Positions 51,501 through 51,747 of a stretch of DNA of 51,747 nt are shown here, piece after piece. Within the stretch, counting starts at the first letter, position 1, and every line of letters begins with the position of its first letter. The translations under genes were made by a program, and so were the position numbers. The stretch is from contig JAGWYN010000031.1 in NCBI GenBank assembly GCA_018969295.1, forward strand, positions 1 through 51,747. Direction: 5' to 3'. Under the pieces are notes generated by a model. That model searched no databases and was not told where the DNA came from. It was given only the letters and a program-made list of their open reading frames with translations. The DNA is from Chloroflexota bacterium. Lineage in GTDB: Bacteria > Chloroflexota > Anaerolineae > Caldilineales > Caldilineaceae.

Positions 51501-51747
51501 GAACGCCCAGGGCTACTACTCGTTCACGGTGCCTGCGGGGACCTACACGGTGACCTACGGGAGTGTGCCGTCGAGCTACGGGACGGTTTTCCCGAGCGCG
51601 ACACCCGGCGGGAGCAGCGAGAGCGGCAGCGAGGGCAGCTACCAGCAGAGCGGCAACCCAGACCAGAGCCACCAGAACAACACGACGGTGACGGTGGGGG
51701 CGGGCGAGGCCAACTGGACGGTAGACTTTGCCTTCAACAAGCCGTCT
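42580..51747 (+). CDS. Giant secreted surface protein with SdrD_B-like repeats and an RCC1 domain, 3' partial
   Basis: Open for 3056 codons from ATG 42580 (GGGAG at 42570-42574; ATG 42583 also possible) with no stop before the window ends. I followed the frame line by line and found no frameshift. Signal peptide to about residue 32. A first SdrD_B-like domain is at about 50-165. Propeller-like module A is at about 200-440, RCC1 repeats ('CWG.N..GQLG.G') at about 478-862, a malectin-like beta domain at about 868-944, and module B at about 949-1237. SdrD_B-like domains begin near 1240, 1414 and 1576. A second A-B module is at about 1706-2171. Seven more SdrD_B-like repeats start near 2172, 2329, 2447, 2565, 2690, 2808 and 2933. 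The 'D.D.DG.QD' loops probably bind calcium. Likely a stalk-like adhesin or envelope protein. Confidence 0.85.
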   Translation, partial: MMHYKKALVLSLVVVLAVCVGIWSVASVVAAPSGAALAEPAPAVQLQTTVPISGVVFLDYNGDGFRSTVSQEPYAIAANSTMNGLWPVDSGVAGITVTAYISGSVAPAATTATDANGVYTLNLTAGQAYQIVFSGYQNKGYTESARGRLTVSGSGAAAQVEPNAYTNNGVTVEPSVGNGFVIVNLTSGAALNSKLHFGLVKAELYSNVAPRVAWSQGTVGTTASTVGGTTRLPIMNSWTGGAELWSSQTPVLERDKVGTVWGLAYQNVSDLLFASSLMRRYAPVLASDSRNDTLFLIDNNRNANPNSNPSGSGTTGTLLGQISLSSLGIDTGAAITRTLSTNDAEAFSLVGKRGIGGIDLTTSGYNSTLYLANLTDRKIYGLKVGVPATTTLSSADVVELSDAPWITGDPCNGMGPARPWAVKIYDDTLYVGLVCTGESAPNRVVYINAGTSSASGGWSADKELLSVTDAALRAVQVSMGGRHACMVNGVGGVQCWGSNAAGQLGNGTTITSNVPVQVTGLVSGVIEVEASRTDRTNVDTLSSCALLANGTVRCWGDGSRGQLGQGNTTDSTTPVQVEISAGVPLANVTQIAAGINHFCAISAGNLFCWGRNDFGQIGNNTTIDQIRPVQVLTGSVTSVSGGAHTCAVQEGALWCWGLNDGGQLGRGSYTNSSIPLKVINSNVAQVDANRHNTCLLTSNGGQVMCAGTGYYYANGVGTTADQTSFVFVKIQGSGGTNLAGATAVAVSSTGACALMGDSRLMCWGLNASGELANGNTGANGQAIYSNVSGVQSLSGGTSGTGTGTTYGNFCAVFGGRYDQPAPYNFTRYSNEGSLGCWGYNAQGQLGNGNTTNQTGPAYLNPTVRTNNTPLTYTVPISNGQYLATLFFYHNASATLSVTVEGSAASVAVVTNTQTVYTRAVTISDGALNVVVSGSPAFISGIQVQQDFAGRALVYAHPLAADGTPETSTGMTWTLPISVPLNYARSSTINASTCSGQEVGTRKSANWNAWADSYNDAWHSVVTNRSGCGPVGRRMTAWPQPMLVDIEFGPNGRIALGFADRFGYQMRTAGDRNDSNSATNYITQTHPPGSADTVGTGYYSPDYAGDLLCATGTGTANNAWTLEPSGLCSGGGDTNNSGGATEFFGDRFVDSQNTTHWEPARGALYTVPGAPSVAADASYIKNTYFYFQGPATYSWTNGAWLRSQGAVAQNAGFSGSVSPDWPYSGNQVHDYELLSAPAPVEIGDRVWRDLNANGLQDPGEPGLAGVVVRLTDSQGNTTQATTDAAGYFLFSSDADPTPTNVRKDSSTSRIYSLDGSSSTEINLLPAVSSPFTLSVAITQTSLSVGGIQMYPTVENINTGMGPTSSGSADGDPRDSDGIAEIVNGADASVIRFSVSDAGTNDSSFDFGFAFAALPIGNKIWQDANNNGLLDGSETGIANVAVELYIDADKNNIFTPGTDRLILSTTSDSSGEYQFVSKIAGNLLVVITNTNFTVGGALYNKLPSKSLGFTAVDGNTDRNSVSHGTRYGLLGSGGYVASNVVTISNRREPDTAVDGDDTSGNLTIDFGFIDVTSCTVGNGDVGGSIFIDSNFNGLVETSKDLLPQDVRVFAYNAQNSVVMSATVSADGRYVLPGLYSSRPATETLRFEFTNLPDGFGSGPDASYGVAAGTVITGSGTSIQFRSGASCNVNYGVTNLYSSSCSSSYLAQCVMYGGAYNDGNPLSPGSKAANGDFVVSYQYGAQGVRTGDYLVEAFGADVGAIWGMAANKPQGTLLVAATVKRTVQLGPLGLGGIYRMTLRDNDSPQRFLNLTQLGIDVGASNIPSNAVRSADHDDPEVVGNWVGRAGIGDIDMDVRGQTLWVTNLYDKKLIAINIAGKTEMSGTNPVTVNDILLQTPIPMPACPQYAPTVGVTTTVASGEGRPWGIAVRKDFSSGKDYVYAGVVCDASISLDRQHLTAAVYRYDVGAASWMTTPLVSFPLNYRTHAQAGNDIYNRYFQPWLPMALNVPTYKQPILADIDFDDDGSMVVQIIDRSAHQRTPYQRNPKPSFFATGGDTLRFCKIGDSYVAQGLVGCGLAKLNQLGLNGGQFYYGVYAAGLHYNTQAGGIAIMEGTREVAVAMMDPFDTADTNGTIYVSSLTGDRTGLGYLTVPKDKTLGTFRKGSGLGDMEVMCEPSPLEIGNRIWLDSDKNGIQDTDETPFTNLTVRLYRIGPDRRWNTADDVLVATTTTNSRGEYIFSDRTDGNADRDLYATTDYQVRVDTTQTPLLPYVITQRNAQMGVSVRADESSRNNYADLRDSDAVMVGTEAVIQLTTNIYRDNNHTYDIGFHLAPASIGNYVWFDTNRDGLQGAAETGVPGVVVELRDVNGTVVATTTTDARGYYLFDKLDPADYSLKFSPPAGYLISPQDAGSNNAVDSDVDPATGTTVNTTLAARENDLSWDLGLFLPVAPASLGDRVWFDTDKDGLQDTGEPGVNGVVVKLYTSAGQLLATTTTDAAGNYLFPNLVPGDYYVEFTPPSGYGISPKDVGTNDGTDSDVDPTTKRTATTSLVSGENDLSWDLGLTVPTQPASIGDRVWFDTDQDGIQDTGETGVANVKVELYDASGNVVGTLYTDSNGNYNFTNLPPGDYYVRFSPPSGYAISPQNAGGAAGNDQTTGGTNDSDADAATGETPYTTLVAGENDSTWDLGIFLTAQPASIGNRIWYDTNKDGVQDPAESTNVADVTVVLYNSDGSVRATTVTTSTGIWQFDNLAPGDYYVQFYPPAGYAISPQDAGGNTVRSSGDPVTGMTISTTLAAGEVDLTWDLGLYDLPAQFGDRVWIESDTDGLASTGVITPVAGMVITATGANGTVYTTTTNAQGYYSFTVAAGTYTVTYGSVPSSYGSMVPSGTPGGSSESGSEGGYQQNGNPDQSHQNNTTVTVGAGEANWTVDFAFTLPAQFGDRVWIESDTDGLANTGVITPVAGMVITATGANGTVYTAVTNAQGYYSFTVPAGTYTVTYGSVPSSYGTVFPSATPGGSSESGSEGSYQQSGNPDQSHQNNTTVTVGAGEANWTVDFAFNKPS
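50989..51738 (+). repeat. Near-identical 375-bp tandem repeat (two copies)
   Basis: Copy 1 is 50989-51363 and copy 2 is 51364-51738; long stretches are identical in DNA, including the 'FGDRVWIESDTDGLA' start. The protein repeats also share a Gly/Ser-rich 'GGSSESGSEG' and 'NPDQSHQNNTTVTVGAGEA' block. More copies may follow beyond the window. Confidence 0.92.

Noticed and set aside
42580..51747. Possible frameshift or stop breaking the giant gene
   Set aside because: Codon phase was checked at successive lines and the frame remains open with consistent domain motifs to the last base.

Overview
The window is GC-rich and densely packed, and no stretch longer than 300 bases lacks a gene. Gene content and style suggest a Chloroflexota bacterium, most likely of the Caldilineae/Anaerolineae branch. 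The supporting traits are long secreted proteins with Thr/Pro-rich linkers, C-terminal 'YLP' tails, a fused NuoE-NuoF, META-domain lipoproteins, MalT-like LuxR regulators and giant SdrD-like surface proteins. This placement is inference; the window contains no rRNA or other phylogenetic marker that I could use. A sigma70-type promoter with a TATACT -10 hexamer recurs.

Layout. 1-6.4 kb: two neighbouring secreted proteins with His/Cys clan-CD-like peptidase signatures (a C25 gingipain-like protein with PPC domains, cut by the window start, and a DUF6345 protein), then the decayed remnant of an EEP-family nuclease. 6.4-10.3 kb: OsmC peroxidase, a Tat-exported cyclase-family lipoprotein, a DUF2231 membrane protein, and the MsrP-MsrQ system that repairs oxidised methionine in exported proteins. 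10.4-13.7 kb: a translationally coupled NuoEF fusion / HoxU-like ferredoxin / EamA set, a diaphorase module without a catalytic partner here. 13.8-22.7 kb: ComEA, a multidomain solute-binding lipoprotein, a PucC-family MFS carrier, signal peptidase I, and a large GH3-derived membrane protein that seems to have lost its catalytic residues. 22.7-28.8 kb: an acyl-CoA dehydrogenase/FAD oxidoreductase pair, divergent from a GlpA-like/GlpB-like/DUF1667 trio.

28.8-35.8 kb (minus strand): a tRNA cluster (Pro, Gly, Met), then pdxH, a MrfA/YprA-type helicase with an inserted HNH domain, a probable cobamide-remodelling CbiR, CobU, and the ATPase and permease of a metal ABC transporter. pdxH, helicase, cbiR and cobU overlap one another and must be co-expressed. 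CbiR releases the cobinamide part of scavenged cobamides and CobU reactivates it, so these two form a plausible corrinoid salvage pair. 36-39.4 kb: class II aldolase, a PfkB sugar kinase and an oligopeptide-type binding lipoprotein in one operon. 39.5 kb to the end: a MalT-like LuxR regulator followed by a giant surface protein (at least 3056 residues, open at the window end) built from SdrD_B-like repeats and two copies of a propeller-like module, one of which is split by an RCC1 domain.

The most unusual items are the RCC1 insertion in the giant protein, the GH3 pseudoenzyme, the pair of His/Cys peptidase-like proteins, two very strong inverted repeats inside coding sequences (3514-3547 and 29803-29849), the CbiR-CobU coupling and the orphan diaphorase. 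All calls come from reading the sequence; no database search was run.
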